DNA from: Callorhinus ursinus
Taxonomy: Eukaryota; Chordata; Mammalia; Carnivora; Otariidae
DNA: 64,000 nucleotides
Assembly (NCBI RefSeq): GCF_003265705.1
Contig: NW_020313285.1
Location: 15,146,383 to 15,210,382 of the forward strand
Reading direction: 5' to 3'
Part shown: positions 23,910-35,475 of the stretch, one piece after another
Layout: each line of letters begins with the position of its first letter
Position numbering within the stretch: the stretch's first letter is position 1
Notes under the pieces: generated by a model
Databases searched by the model: none
Seen by the model: only the letters and a program-made list of their open reading frames with translations
What the model was told of the DNA's origin: nothing
Position numbers and translations under genes: made by a program

Positions 23910-25222
23910 GGGCAGGAGAGAGATGTTTCTCATTTCTAATAAGCAAATTCGTAGGGCTTCCCTCAATAAAAAGGGCCTATTTTTGTAACCAGTGTAAGAG
24001 GGATATGAAATTAATGGAGTGCTCCATTTGTCTGGGAAATCATAGAGTAATATTGAAAAAGTTGCAAAAGGTTCACAGCATTTGGAATGAACTGGGTCCT
24101 AAAGGCAATGTTTTCAGGGCCCTGCAATGTTAGATTAAACCTTGCAAAACTAACTGGTCCATTTGCTTGGAATTATGGCTCATAAGTTTCAGAATATATC
24201 TCAAGAGACCAGTGCAGCCACAAGCTAGGCTAAGTAATGTTGTGCAAAGCAATACTGGTTCCAGTCACTATCATATTTTTTTAATTAGAGATCAACCTGT
24301 ATCTTGGACATATTGTGGACTAGAATTTCTACAGGAAATTGTGGGAGTAAGACAATTAAGTACACATCTGAAATAGCATGCTCAAATTTCCACAGTCAAG
24401 TCAGAAATAGATGTGCTTATTGGGCACAACCTAGACCTCTCCTAGGTGGTCAGCCAATTTTGCCATCAGCAGACTGAGGAGCAATGTGTAGTTACTTTCC
24501 TAATATATTACCCGTGCACTAGCATGAAGCTGCAGAGAGAAAAAAGGAGTAAAAGGAGGCAGCTTCTCATGTGCCTAATCCAGAAGTAGAGAATGGAGAT
24601 GGAGTTAGGAATTAAGTTCAGAAAAGAGGAGGACGGCCTTCTCTCTCCACAAATAGGACATGGGCTGTGCAAAAGATGAGAAGCACTGAATAGAATTGTA
24701 ATGCCATGAAATTTCCAGAGCATTCTTCAAAAGTTCACTTTTCATTAATTTATACATTAAGAAACATGTTATACTGGTATTTCAAAACCCTGTGTGTACC
24801 TGGTAAATGTGGGTTATTCTGAACTGAGTGAAAGGAGTAAGATCAGTTATGCTGTCCCTTGCATACAGGATACCCTTTTCCATAGAGTGAGGAGTCATGG
24901 TTGTTGTCAGTTACATTTGGCTGAGGAAGATAAGGCAGCTTTTCTTCAGATTTACCTCAATGGAATAAATTTCATAGGGTTTTTCTAAAGTGAAGTTTTA
25001 TTTCATCGATTGAGGAAGAGGGATGTTGGAACCTAAAGATTTTTGGAGGTGCTGCTGTAATTAGGTAAATGTGTGTACTTGAGACTGTGAAAGAGCCTTG
25101 GGAGACACAACCGAAGGTGCCAGAGTGTGTTGAGAAGTAGATTATACCTGCTCTATCTCTAGGAGGCATGCATGGAACATGTCACTTTTAATAGAGAAAA
25201 AGCACAGTCCCAGAACAACTCT
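23910..25222. other. Unclassified DNA
   Basis: No gene or repeat recognised; the open frames at 24167-24376 and 24508-24723 have no domain. Confidence 0.5.
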
Positions 25223-25237
25223 AGAAGACTAAAGCTG

Positions 25238-25444
25238 GGGCGCCTGGGTGGTTCAGTCATTAAGCGTCTGGTTTCGGCTCAGGTCATGATCCCAGGGTCC
25301 TGGGATCGAGCCCCGAATCGGGCTCCCTGCTCCGCGGGAAGCCTGCTTCTCCCTCTCCCATTCCCCCTGCTTGTGTTCCCTCTCTCACTGTGTCTCTTTC
25401 TGTCAAATAAATAAAATCTTAAAAAAAAGAAAAGTTAAAAAAAA
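25238..25444 (+). mobile_element. CAN SINE
   Basis: Sense SINE, 'gggcgcctgggtggttcagt' to an A-rich tail interrupted by G. Flanked by agaagactaaagctg (25223-25237) and agaaaactaaagctg (25445-25459), a 15-bp TSD with one mismatch. Confidence 0.96.
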
Positions 25445-25459
25445 AGAAAACTAAAGCTG

Positions 25460-27200
25460 TTTATGGGACTTAGTAGATATTACAGATCAAAGAAAGCCCT
25501 AGATAAACAAAAACATCTTGCTTAGTTTCCTCAGGGATACTTTATCAGTACAGGGACTTCCTTCCTATGAGTCTACAGGTGGGGACATTGAACATGAGGT
25601 CCACATTGGTGGCTATAGAATAATTCATATGTATAATGATTTTTTTAAAAATTTTGCATCCTACTATAGTTAAGGTTACATAAAAACCGTTTATTTTGAC
25701 TTTCTTGTCAAAATAAGCCTGGCCCTCTCCACAAATAATCTATTTTAACAGCTTCCCATCTTTTTCATCAAAATGGTAGAATTTTCTAAAGATACATATG
25801 TGTATATATAACACATATATTTATAAAAATACATATATCCATATGTATGTACATATATGTACCATACCTGTATATACATATGAAATCTATTTTTGTCATT
25901 ATTTTGCAAAATATACTTTTTTCATGGAAAACTCTATAAAACTAATTTTTTTGTTTTCATGCCTCCATCATATTTTACAATATGGTATCAACTGTGTATG
26001 GTCATTCTCATATTGACAGACACTAAATTTGTCATAGATTCTTAGAAGTTGAAATGCTAGATTAATTGGTGTAAGTGTTTTTACCTTTAATAGATGTTTA
26101 TATGTGTATAGTTCATACTTATGTCATTAGCATATGAAGAGTACCCTTTTCTTCACAACCATACCTGAAATAGTTGTTTCAGGTCTTTTCAGTTTTGCCA
26201 GTTCAGTGGTTGTGAAGTGGCATCTTAATGGAGTCAGTATACAAATGTCCTAGTCTGTGTATGCAATGCTACTAGAAATGTCACCCTTGGAGTCTCATTT
26301 CTCAAAGTTCAAGGACATCTGGATATCCATTGTCGGGTTTGTAGTATGTGACAAGGGGACAAAAGCGACCAGTTTCCTCTAATATATACCTTTTTAACTT
26401 AAGCAGTAAACTCCAAGTGGCTTATTGATTGTTGGAAATGGTCGATTAGCATAACAATATGCAGTGGAACAAAGAAAACCAAGCACTATGATACCAAGAG
26501 CATACGTCTTGGAGACCTGCATTTTGCTGTGGAATTTATGGTTCTGGGTAGGCATAAAGTAGCTGACTGCTTCAAGTTTCCTTTTATTCTCTGGTGGGTT
26601 GGTTAAGCTCCCCATCACTTATGAAGTGCAACGGGAGGCTAGGATGGGGCATTTAAAGGAGTGAAGAACAGAAGATCCATCCTTTATGTAATATACCCAG
26701 ATTAACAGGTGGGGTTCTCTGTCACAAGAAAAAAATACCAACTCTATTCTCTCTGAAAAAAAGACAGTAGAATGATGGTAGAAGAGGAGCGTTAGGAAGA
26801 GGTCTTGGGTCAGGATGGGAAAGCTATAATGTCAACACAGAAAGGCAAATATCCCCTTTCACAGATCTTGAGCCAGAGACAGTGGCATTAGAGTCCAAGG
26901 GAACAGCCAGTGTATCTTGGACAAGGTGACGGAGATTGGTATTTGGAGACTTTAAAGAACTCCAAATGGAGAAGCAAATCATATAGAACAGCCTCTTAGA
27001 AGCTAAACATGCCAGGGAACTTAATTGCTGGTGTTAGGGCATAGAGGAATACTTAAGGCCATCTTTAACCACTAGGAAGAGGTAACTGTAGCTTAATGAA
27101 ATCAATCAGAGGGAAATGGCATAATGGGACTTTTTTCCTAACACTCAACTATTCTAACATACACCTACATACCGTGGCTGGTAGAAGCCAAGGAGGCAAA
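25460..27200. other. Mostly unclassified; a TA-rich block and possible old L1
   Basis: 25790-25880 is a TA/ACATAT-rich simple block. 25890-26110 weakly resembles antisense old L1 ('gattcttagaagttgaaatg', then 'ctagattaattgg'). The rest shows nothing recognisable. Confidence 0.4.
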
Positions 27201-27214
27201 AGAAGCTCTCATAG

Positions 27215-27413
27215 GGCACCTGGGTGGCTCAGTCGGTTAAGCGTCTGCCTTCGGCTCAGGTCGTGATCCCAGGGTCCTGGGTTCGAGCCCCACATTGGGC
27301 TCCCTGCTCAGCAGAGAGCCTGCTTCTCCTTCTCCCTTTACCTGCCTCTCTGCCTACCTGTACTCTCTTTCTATCAAATAAATAAATAGAATCTTTAAAA
27401 AAAAAAAAGAAGA
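27215..27413 (+). mobile_element. CAN SINE with exact TSD
   Basis: Sense SINE, 'ggcacctgggtggctcagtc' to an A-rich tail. Exact 14-bp TSD agaagctctcatag at 27201-27214 and 27414-27427. Confidence 0.97.
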
Positions 27414-27427
27414 AGAAGCTCTCATAG

Positions 27428-28029
27428 TTAAGGAAAGGATTGAAATTTTTAAATATGACTCACAAAAGAACTGCTGAGAGAAGGTTTATCTTCACAGTCT
27501 AAAAAGACCGATTACCTCCTTAGGCTCCGGGGATCTTTGAATTCTCTTTCCCACTCCCACTTGGGTATATTCATAATGAAATCAACTAGAACCATTTAAC
27601 CAACATCCTCTACTGGAGGCTAAGAGGAGGTGGGGCTTTTGGAGGAGAGGAGCAAAGAAAAGAGGGAAAAAGAATTCCCCTTTAGGAAGCATTTATTTCT
27701 CCAAATACTAGACATGGTGGTCATTTGCAAGCTTCAGAGTCTAGCATGAGGGACTCAGGCTAGTTGAAGGCCTGAATTTTGGCTGAGCAGCATAAGGGAT
27801 CCCACTCCAGAACCTCTGTACTCATGGTTTTTGAAACAGAAGGTGTGCTGGAACCAAAGTTAGAGAACTGTCTTGTGAATGTTTCTGAACTTAATGTGAA
27901 AACATGGTCAGCTAACAGTAAAGTTGCTTAGTAATGGATTTCCTCTTCCTTTCCCCAGGAGGCATGTAGATTTGGGGCTTATTCATATGACAAATACTAT
28001 TTAGTCTTTTCTAAAAACTGCAAGTTTTT
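27428..28029. other. Unclassified DNA
   Basis: Nothing recognised. Confidence 0.5.
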
Positions 28030-28225
28030 CCAGTTGCCTAACATACGGTATCTTGTGTAGCTCCTGCCAGGAACTAGGCCCAGTTTACATATAAGAAACT
28101 AAAACTCATTCTCAGAGAGGGTAAGTAGTTGGTCCAAGATCACATACATTGTGAGTGATGAGACAGAATTTCAGTGCAGCTCTGCCTGACTTTCAGGTCC
28201 ATGTCCTTCCCACACTCTCTCTTCA
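28030..28225 (-). repeat. MIR SINE remnant
   Basis: Antisense core: 'agtttacatataagaaacta', 'gagagggtaagtagttggtc' and 'caagatcacata', followed by a decayed head. It is in proper MIR order. Confidence 0.7.
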
Positions 28226-30004
28226 AAACCCAGTACAGATGCAGTAGTTCCTCGTGATCACTGAGAGAGACCCTTGCAACTTCAGGTAGTCTCACGGGCC
28301 TTGGCATCCCAGCATAGGGCCCAGGTGCACCGGATTCGTGGCAGAACTCTGCAACAGTGCTCTCTTTGTTCTGTGGCATTGAATTTCCGAGCATAATATT
28401 AGTGTCTCAGGAAATCCTTCCCAAAAAGTTATTTCCAGCCAGCAGCCAGTGATTTATTCCAAATGTCTGACTGAGCTAAAGAGAGTTTCCCCTGGTCTGA
28501 AGTTGCTTGTCCTGGCAGAAAGATGTCTGCTCTGCTTCTTTTTAACAAAATTTCTCTCTGCTCCACAGGCTGAACGATCTCTCTTACCTTCGTGCTGTCA
28601 GTTTATCTGGAGGTAGCAAAATAATGAATTTAAGTAAGGAACAGATCCTATCACAACATCCCTCCTAACTGCCTTATTTGTTTTTCCTGAAACAATGATT
28701 TTATCTTCATTTGTATCCCTCATTATGGATGTTTCTTTCATTTCATATGCAGTACTTGGCCTTGGCAGCATCAACCCTACTGTTTGAAAAGCTCTTGGAA
28801 TTTGAAGCAAAGCCACAGTCATAGTTGACTTTGGCAGTCGTGTTTTACAGACAGGGAAATTTGTCCAGTTTCCTTAAAAGGTATCTAGGGCACTGAGATG
28901 AAACCATGTCCTTGACAATGCAAAGACCTCTCAATAGATGTGAGGCATGCTCAAAGACCATCTAAACACCAAACTTTTTAAACTTTAGGAAGTGAAGTAT
29001 CTAAAAGCGGTTTGCTAAAACCAGCCATTGCCTCACAGCTTCTGGGATTTACCAAGCAAAGCAACCAGTGCTTGTATTGAATAGGATATGCCTAGGTAAC
29101 TTCTGATGCTTTTGAGATAGAACACTGTATTTATTTCATTAGGAAAGGGTTTTATTGGGATGTTGAAGAGTGGGAGTTATGGACAAGTATTATCAAATGA
29201 ACTGATTTGATAATTAGCATTTGAATTTCCTCCCAATTTCTCTTTAATCTGTGTATGTTTATGCTGTATGCATTTTTGCCTTTTGAACCCTGACAGCAAA
29301 GAGAGGTCTTTTTAAAAAGTCTTTAAATGGGTTGCAGGTGGCTTGGAGGGTCTTACAGAGAGCTTCTGATGGATGTCACTGCTCAGAGCTCCCTCCTTCA
29401 CTCCCAACCTCCTATTTTCCAACCTCCCAATTTGTCCAGGTGCCCTCTGGTTTGTTTTTTTTTTTTCACAGTAAACAAATTCTACTACCCTTTCTCTGCT
29501 TTTTGGAACACTTTGTCCCATTATTGCTTCAACTGAACCTGGTTCTCCCTGAGGACACGTACCCTTGCATATTTTTCAGGTGAATGCTGTTCCTTCTCAC
29601 AGGTGCCCCCCTTGCTGTAGGTGCCACAGAAGCCCTGAGCAGTGAGGCTCATGTCTCTTGGTTCCCCAGTGTCCCTTCTGAACTCCCCTTCTTCCACTCT
29701 CCCCCCCTCCAAAAAATTCCTGCTCCTTGATGCTCATACTTTTCCTCCACGTGATTATTGCTGACTATCTGGTCACTTCTGTTGGCTAATGTACATTTTG
29801 ATATCCAGATCACAGAATTCCTCTCTACTCCAAATCATGCCACTGTGCTGTGTGACATCACAGTTTATAGGGATTGCCATCCAACACGATCTTCTTGACC
29901 CCCTCAGTGCCAGAGCCTTACACTGCTCTTCCACGTCAGCCAAGGACACTCCCTTGTCTACACTGTGGGTATTGTACACTCTGAATCCTATAACAGTTAT
30001 TACT
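28226..30004. other. Unclassified DNA
   Basis: About 1.8 kb without recognised genes or repeats. Overlapping open frames of 60-84 codons on both strands (29312-29712, 29773-30034) show no domain or codon pattern that would support a gene. Confidence 0.5.
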
Positions 30005-30266
30005 TTATCCATTATAGTAACTACCACTGATTAAACACTTATTTTTTGCCAGGGCCCTGAGCTATTACCTTTAGATTTATTGTTTCATTTAATTCTGAAT
30101 TCAGCTCTCTGGTAGACACTACAATGACCCCATTTTATTGAGCAGGAAACCAAGGCTCCAAATGGTCAAGTGAATTACTCAAAGTTATAGGGTGACTAAT
30201 GGTAGAGCTTGGATTGAAAAATAAAAGATGTCTACTCCAAGTTCAAGCTTTTAACTACCACTATAG
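30005..30266 (-). repeat. MIR SINE, near complete
   Basis: Antisense and well preserved for its age: 'attaaacacttattttttgc', 'gtttcatttaattctgaatt', 'cccattttattgagcaggaa', 'ggtagagcttggattgaaaa', then 'taactaccactatag' at the head. Confidence 0.8.
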
Positions 30267-30630
30267 GAACATTCTGCTCTCTGACCTTACTTCTCTTTCT
30301 TCTGCCTCCCTTCTTCAGTGCTATTACTCCTGACCTGGTTAGTCTCATCGTGTGCTCCAGGAGCTCCTTGGCCTGCCTGCTTCTTTTAAACATATTAGCT
30401 TCTCTCTGTTTTCATTTTCTTTCCTATTAAGTTGATTCTGTGGACTGTCATCAAACTGTACTTTTTGCTACGTTCTCCCACATTCTTTCCTATTGTCCTT
30501 CTTCCACACCTGCCTAGAGAATCTTTAACCCACTGTACAAATGCGTTACCAAGCAGTTTGGAGAGAAAGCACTCAAACTTTGGAAGATGCAAATCTTACT
30601 CCCCTTACTGTGCAATAAAAGTAACTCTTT

Positions 30631-30741
30631 GGGGGGCCTGGCTGGCTCAGTCTGAAGAGCATGCTACTCTTGATCTCGGGATTGTGAGTTTGAGCCCCAC
30701 ACGATTTGTAGAGATTACTTAAATAAATAAAACTTTTAAAA
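30631..30741 (+). mobile_element. Short CAN SINE, older type
   Basis: Compact sense SINE: 'ctggctggctcagtctgaag', 'gattgtgagtttgagcccca', then 'gtagagattacttaaataaa' and an A tail. The B-box-like gtttgagcccc shows its tRNA origin. The flanking repeat is weak (aaaagtaa on both sides). Confidence 0.88.
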
Positions 30742-30749
30742 AAGTAATA

Positions 30750-31325
30750 ACCACTGCTCATAACCACTTAGCATCCAATTTAAACTTCCAGTCCACTGAG
30801 CAACAGAAAGTATATCTCAATTTAGACATTCTTCCTCTTTTCCTGAAGTTGTATCTAATTTTCAAGTTATACATGCTAAAATAAAAGTCATTTGGGTGGA
30901 GAAGGAAAAGAAAAAGCTTTCCTTCTAATTTTCAGAAAACCACCCTGGAATCCCCTGAGATGTCTTCATTCAGATTGGTTTTTGGCAGATGAGGGAAGTA
31001 GCTGCTTCATTCTACTTCATTGCCTACTCCAGCATCTCTACAGGTCTGTCACCCTCTGAGCTATTTGTCCATGCTAGGCTGTGGAACCAGGGGACCCAGC
31101 AATACCGGCATGATGTGGGTGCAGAAACAATGGAAAGGTGGCGTGTCCATGCACACATGCATTGAAGTCTCATAGAGTCCCTCCTGCTGTGCTGCCCACA
31201 GTGTCCCCCTGCCAGTTCTCTAGAACTTTTGACCTTAGATGCTCTTCAGATATTCAGGGAGTTTGTGGTGGTGGTGGCCCCTTTTATTAGCAGTTTCCTT
31301 TGTCTATACTTCCATAATCCCCTCT
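30750..31325. other. Unclassified DNA
   Basis: No gene or repeat recognised; a short (GTG)n-like run lies near 31265. Confidence 0.5.
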
Positions 31326-31329
31326 TGAT

Positions 31330-31510
31330 CACCTGTCCAGAGCTTACTTACCATTTATGTCTAAGCTCAGAGCTCAGTTCCCAGGCCCCCTAAAACAGGA
31401 TCAGTGCCACTTTACGTGTTTCCACAAACTCTTGTCACACTGCTTTATCAACACCTGTGCATTCGTCTACTTCCTCCTTCTGACTGTGAGATCCTGGGGA
31501 TCGGGCATCA
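31330..31510 (+). repeat. L2 LINE fragment
   Basis: 'gagctcagttcccaggcccc', then 'cacactgctttatcaacacc' and 'ctgactgtgag', in the order of the L2 3' region. A 68-codon open frame over it is chance. Confidence 0.45.
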
Positions 31511-31739
31511 TGTGGGTCTGGATTATCATTAAGTCCTTACTGAAAGTAACAGAAACCCACTAATTTACTTTCCCTTTCTTCAATTATACAAAATAGAAGA
31601 GAAAATGGTATGAATTTTTATGTCATAATGCATATATTTAATGAAAAACTTGTCTGTGATGGTTGAAATGGAAACTTGTTTTTCAGAAAATTGGTATGTT
31701 AATTTCTGTCATAGAACTTATGTACAAAATATTCTTAGA

Positions 31740-32380
31740 ATAGCAATGAGATACACCACAGAAGAGCTAAAAATAACAGGATTAATAATACTATTTTCAA
31801 AGATTGATAAGGATATGGAACCACTATAACTTTTGTACATTGCTGATAGTTATATAACTTTGTACAACAACTTGAGAAAACTGATTCATCTATTAAAATT
31901 CAGCATTTGCATACCATTTAATTAGCTGTTTCCATGTGTGCCAGAAGACATGAATGATAGTGTTCATAGGAGCATTTTTCTACTGGCCCCAAATTGGAAA
32001 CAGTACAATTGTACATCCACAGTAGAATGGATAAATGAACCGTGTCATATTCATGCAGTAGAATGTTATGCTACAAAGAAAATGAATGGACTGTAGCTAT
32101 ACACATAAACATGGCTGAATCTTATATCTATTTTCATTTATATAAAGTTCACTAACACGCAAAACTAACCTACCATATCAGAAGTCAAGAGAGTGGTAAC
32201 CTTGGAGGAGGAGGAGTGATTGGGAAGAGGCATGAAGGGGAATTCTGAAGTACAAGAATGTTCCCTTTCTTGACCTGGATGGTAGTTTATGGCATGTTCA
32301 GTTGGTGATAATTTATATTTTATTATTTGTACACATTTTTGCATATGTGCTATACTTCAATAAAAGTGTTTTTAAAAAAT
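31740..32380 (+). mobile_element. Old L1 3' end
   Basis: Late ORF2 landmarks on the plus strand: 'ttgtacattgctgatagtta', 'cagtagaatggataaatgaa', 'atgcagtagaatgttatgct', 'gaatggactgtagctataca', and a 3' UTR ending 'atacttcaataaaagtgttt'. It is strongly diverged (L1M-like). Confidence 0.7.
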
Positions 32381-32390
32381 CCAAGCTGAT

Positions 32391-32613
32391 TGGGCGCCTG
32401 GGTGGCTCAGTTGGTTAAGCGACTGCCTTCGGCTCAGGTCATGATCCTGGAGTCCCGGGATCGAGTCCCGCATCGGGCTTCCTGCTCAGCAGGGGGTCTG
32501 CTTCTCCCTCTGACCCTCTTCCCTCTCGTGCTTTCTATCTCTCATTCTCTCTCTCTCTCAAATAAATAAATAAAATCTTTAAAAAAAAAAAAAAAGAACT
32601 TACCTTTAAAAAA
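32391..32613 (+). mobile_element. CAN SINE with an extended tail
   Basis: Sense SINE of the 'gcgactgccttcggctcagg' subtype, flanked by the exact 17-bp TSD aaaaaatccaagctgat (32374-32390 and 32614-32630). After its A tail come a few unique bases (gaacttaccttt) and a second A run before the TSD. Confidence 0.96.
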
Positions 32614-33353
32614 AAAAAATCCAAGCTGATGATAATATATCTGTATACCAGAAATATGTCTGTGTAAAGGTTAGAAGTCACCTTGGGTAGATATGGTAAA
32701 TATTCTTTAGAGGAGCATACACGTTTACCTGTATAAGTCTATTGCTCTCCTTCTAGAAGCTCTGGATAGACTCCTTTCAGCACTGTAATTGCAGTGTCAC
32801 TAGGTGAGCATTACTCTAAAGCAGGGATTCTTTTTTTTTTTTTATGTTTGTTAGTTGCCATACATTACATCATTCGTTTTTGATATAGTGTTCCATGATT
32901 CATTGTTTACGCATAACACCCAGTGCTCCATTCAGTACATGACCTCCATCACTGGGCTAACCCATCCCCCTACCCCCCTCCCCTCTAGAACCCTCAGTTT
33001 GTTTCTCAGAGTCCATAGTCTCTCATGGTTCATCTCCCCCTCCTATTTCCCCCCCTTCATTTTTTGCTTCCTACTATCTTCTGTTTTTTTAACATACAAT
33101 GTATTATTCATTTCAGAGGTACAGGTCTGTGTTCATCAGTCTTACACAATTCACAGCGTTCACCATAGCACATACCCTCCCCAGTGTCCATCCCTCCCAC
33201 CCCCCACCACTCCAGCAACCCTCAGTTTGTTTCCTGAGATTAAGAATTCCTCATATCAGTGAGATCATATGATACTTGTCTTTCTCTGACTGACTTATTT
33301 CGCTTAGCATAATACCCTCTAGTTCCAGCCACGTTGTTGCAAATGGCAAGATT

Positions 33354-33378
33354 TCATTTTTTGATGGCTGCGTAATAT

Positions 33379-33426
<48 letters not shown>

Positions 33427-33872
33427 CACATTTTCTTTACCCATTCATCTGCCGATGGACATCTTGGCTCTTTCCACAGTTTGGCTATTGTGGACATTGC
33501 TGCTATAAACATTGGGGTGCACGTACCCCTTCGGATCCCTACATTTGTATCTTTGGGGTAAATTCCCAGTATTACAATTGCTGGGTCATATGGTAGCTCT
33601 ATTTTCAACTTTTTGAGGAACCTCCATACTGTTTTCCAGAGTGGCTGCACCAGTTTGCATTCCCACCAACAGTGGAGGAGAGTTCCCCTTTCTCTGCATC
33701 CTCGCCAACATCTGTCGTTTCCTGACTTGTTAATTTTAGCCATTCTGACTGGTGTGAGGTGGTATCTCATGGAGGTTTTAATTTGGATTTCCCTGATGCC
33801 GAGGGATGTTGAGTACCTTTTCATGTGTCTGTTGCCCATTTGGATGTCTTCTTTGCAGAAATATCTGTTCAT
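33354..33872 (-). pseudogene. L1 ORF2 C-terminal open fragment, 172 codons
   Basis: The longest open frame in the window and part of the young L1. It covers the ORF2 C-terminal domain and keeps the family motif CX3CX7HX4C (C55, C59, H67, C72 of this fragment), thought to aid nucleic-acid binding. Residues 151-164 are a Thr-His repeat encoded by the antisense of a (GT)22 run. It lacks the endonuclease and polymerase domains, which were lost by 5' truncation, and it ends early in an A-run. It is not a functional gene. Confidence 0.8.
33381..33424. repeat. (GT)22 microsatellite inside L1
   Basis: An uninterrupted 44-bp GT run within the antisense ORF2 region, at a place where other L1 copies here have only a short 'tatatatacaatggaat' stretch. 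It arose by expansion after or just before insertion. Confidence 0.97.
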
Positions 33873-34060
33873 GTCTTCTGCCCATTTCTTGATTGGATTA
33901 TGTGTTCTTTGGGTATTGAGTTTGAGAAGTTCTTTATAGATTTTGGATACTAGCCCTTTATCTGATATGTCATTTGCAAATATTTTCTCCCATTCTTTCG
34001 GTTGTCTTTTGGTTTTGTTGACTGTTTCCTTTGCTGTACAAAAGTAAAGCAGGGATTCTT

Positions 34061-34382
34061 TTTTTTTTTAGAAACAATATTACCATTTTTTTTTGCATTT
34101 ACATGACTTTTTATTTTTTTTTTGTTTGGTTGGTTTTTATTATTATGTTATGTTAATCACCATACATTACATCATTAGTTTTTGATGTAGTGTTCCTTGA
34201 TTCATTGTTTGTGTATAACACCCGGTGCTCCATTCAGTACATGCCTTCTTTAATACCCATCACTGGGCTAACCCATCCCGCCACCCCTCTCCCCTCTAGA
34301 ACCCTCAGTTTGTTTCTCAGAGTCCATAGTCTCTCATGGTTCATCTCCCCCTCTGATTTCCTCCCCTTCATTTTTCTCTTCA
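34061..34382 (-). mobile_element. Young L1 3' end with possible 3' transduction
   Basis: A second reversed L1 3' UTR fragment. L1 sequence proper starts near 34131 ('ttatgttatgttaatcacca') and runs to 34382. Before it lie three T runs of 9, 9 and 10 bases separated by 16 and 19 unique bases. Flanks share gcagggattctt (34049-34060 and 34383-34394), the same target as the upstream L1. Confidence 0.88.
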
Positions 34383-34383
34383 G

Positions 34384-35189
34384 CAGGGATTCTTAACCTT
34401 TATTTTTCTCAATTAGTTTGGTATGACCTGTAAAATAATATACCTAAGATTACAAAGGAAACCCGCTGTATTACAGTTATCAAAATACTAATTATGAATT
34501 TTTATTAACACATTAAATAACAAGGCAGTACATTTAGAAAGTAGGCAAGTTAAAGTTAAAATTTATTTTTAAAAGATATATCAGAGTGAAAGATATTTAC
34601 ACCCTCCCATGTCACATTACAAACAGGCGTGTGTCTTTACAGGAAGTTAAGAAATTTGAACCATCCAGTCTTGCACAACTTAAACAGTGAAGATGGCTTA
34701 TCCCCATGTATGTATTGATGAATGAACAGTTGTAGATATCTGCATAGATGCTTCTGTCACCATTAGAAGAACTTGCCACCACTTGGTGATAGAACCACCA
34801 CTAGATGCCATGCAGTTGTCCAGCAGTGCATTATGAGTAGCTGTAGGTAGAAGGATCATAATGAGATATGATCTAGTGCCAAGGCTAATAGCCCTTGTAA
34901 TTTCTAAGTAGTGGTGAAAAAAAATTAGTACTTGAAGTATCTTTAACAAGTATAAAATAGTATACATAATATCCTGTATATGTAATATGAAAATATTTTT
35001 GTTTGTTGGTCTATATAAAGTCATAGCTACTGCTGATACTTTTGTGATTTGTTGCTTATATTCATAATAAAGGAAACGCTACATTTTAGTTAGAAGTTAG
35101 GAAAGTAAAATAAAGATTAAAATATAGATGTAATTTTCCCCACCCAAGTTATGCATTCCCTCAGTTGTGTCCTGGGTTAAGAACTGCTG
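34384..35189. mobile_element. Old hAT-type DNA transposon, nonautonomous
   Basis: The left terminus cagggattcttaacc (34384-34398) and right terminus gggttaagaactgctg (35174-35189) are imperfect inverted repeats, matching 12 of the first 15 bases, with the CAG start and TTCTTAACC of hAT-Charlie elements. The original left flank, ctctaaag (32814-32821), and right flank, tttgaaag (read across the L1 that follows), could be a decayed 8-bp target duplication, the hAT hallmark. The interior is AT-rich and a 108-codon open frame (34698-35024, minus) shows no transposase. Three L1s have inserted into its ends. Confidence 0.6.
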
Positions 35190-35195
35190 TTTGAA

Positions 35196-35475
35196 CAAAT
35201 AATACATTATATGTTAAAAAAAAAAAAAGATAGTAGGAAGGGAAAATTGAAGAGGGGGAAATTGGAGGGGGAGATGAACCATGAGAGACTGTGGGCTCTG
35301 AGAAACAAACTGAGGGTTCTAGAGGGAAGGAGGGTGGGGAGATGGGTTAGCCTGGTGATGGGTATTAAAGAGGGCATTATTGAATGCAGCACTGGGTGTT
35401 ACATGCAAACAATGAATCATGGAACACTACATCAAAATAAACAAACAAACAAATATAAATAGTTATAAAAAAAGA
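35196..35475 (+). mobile_element. Young L1 3' UTR fragment with exact TSD
   Basis: Sense 3' UTR: 'aacaaataatacattatatg', 'aaactgagggttctagaggg', 'gaatcatggaacactacatc', then a (CAAA)-rich tail. Exact 15-bp TSD gaactgctgtttgaa (35181-35195 and 35476-35490) overlaps the right end of the hAT element. Open frames across it on either strand are UTR translation. Confidence 0.95.

Larger units (their letters stand above)
32833..34044 (-). mobile_element. Young L1, 5'-truncated (ORF2 C-terminus and 3' UTR)
   Basis: Reversed L1: poly-T, then the young 3' UTR complement ('gttccatgattcattgttta', 'gaaccctcagtttgtttctc'), then ORF2 C-terminal sequence to 34044. Exact TSD taaagcagggattctt at 32817-32832 and 34045-34060. 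The low divergence, exact TSD and long open frame mark a recent insertion. Confidence 0.95.

Noticed and set aside
29312..30034. Dense overlapping open frames on both strands suggesting an exon
   Set aside because: No domain, no consistent splice pattern I could support, and similar lengths on both strands as expected by chance; part lies in a MIR.
34698..35024. 108-codon open frame on the minus strand as a possible transposase
   Set aside because: No transposase motif; it lies in the decayed interior of a nonautonomous element and is no longer than chance allows.
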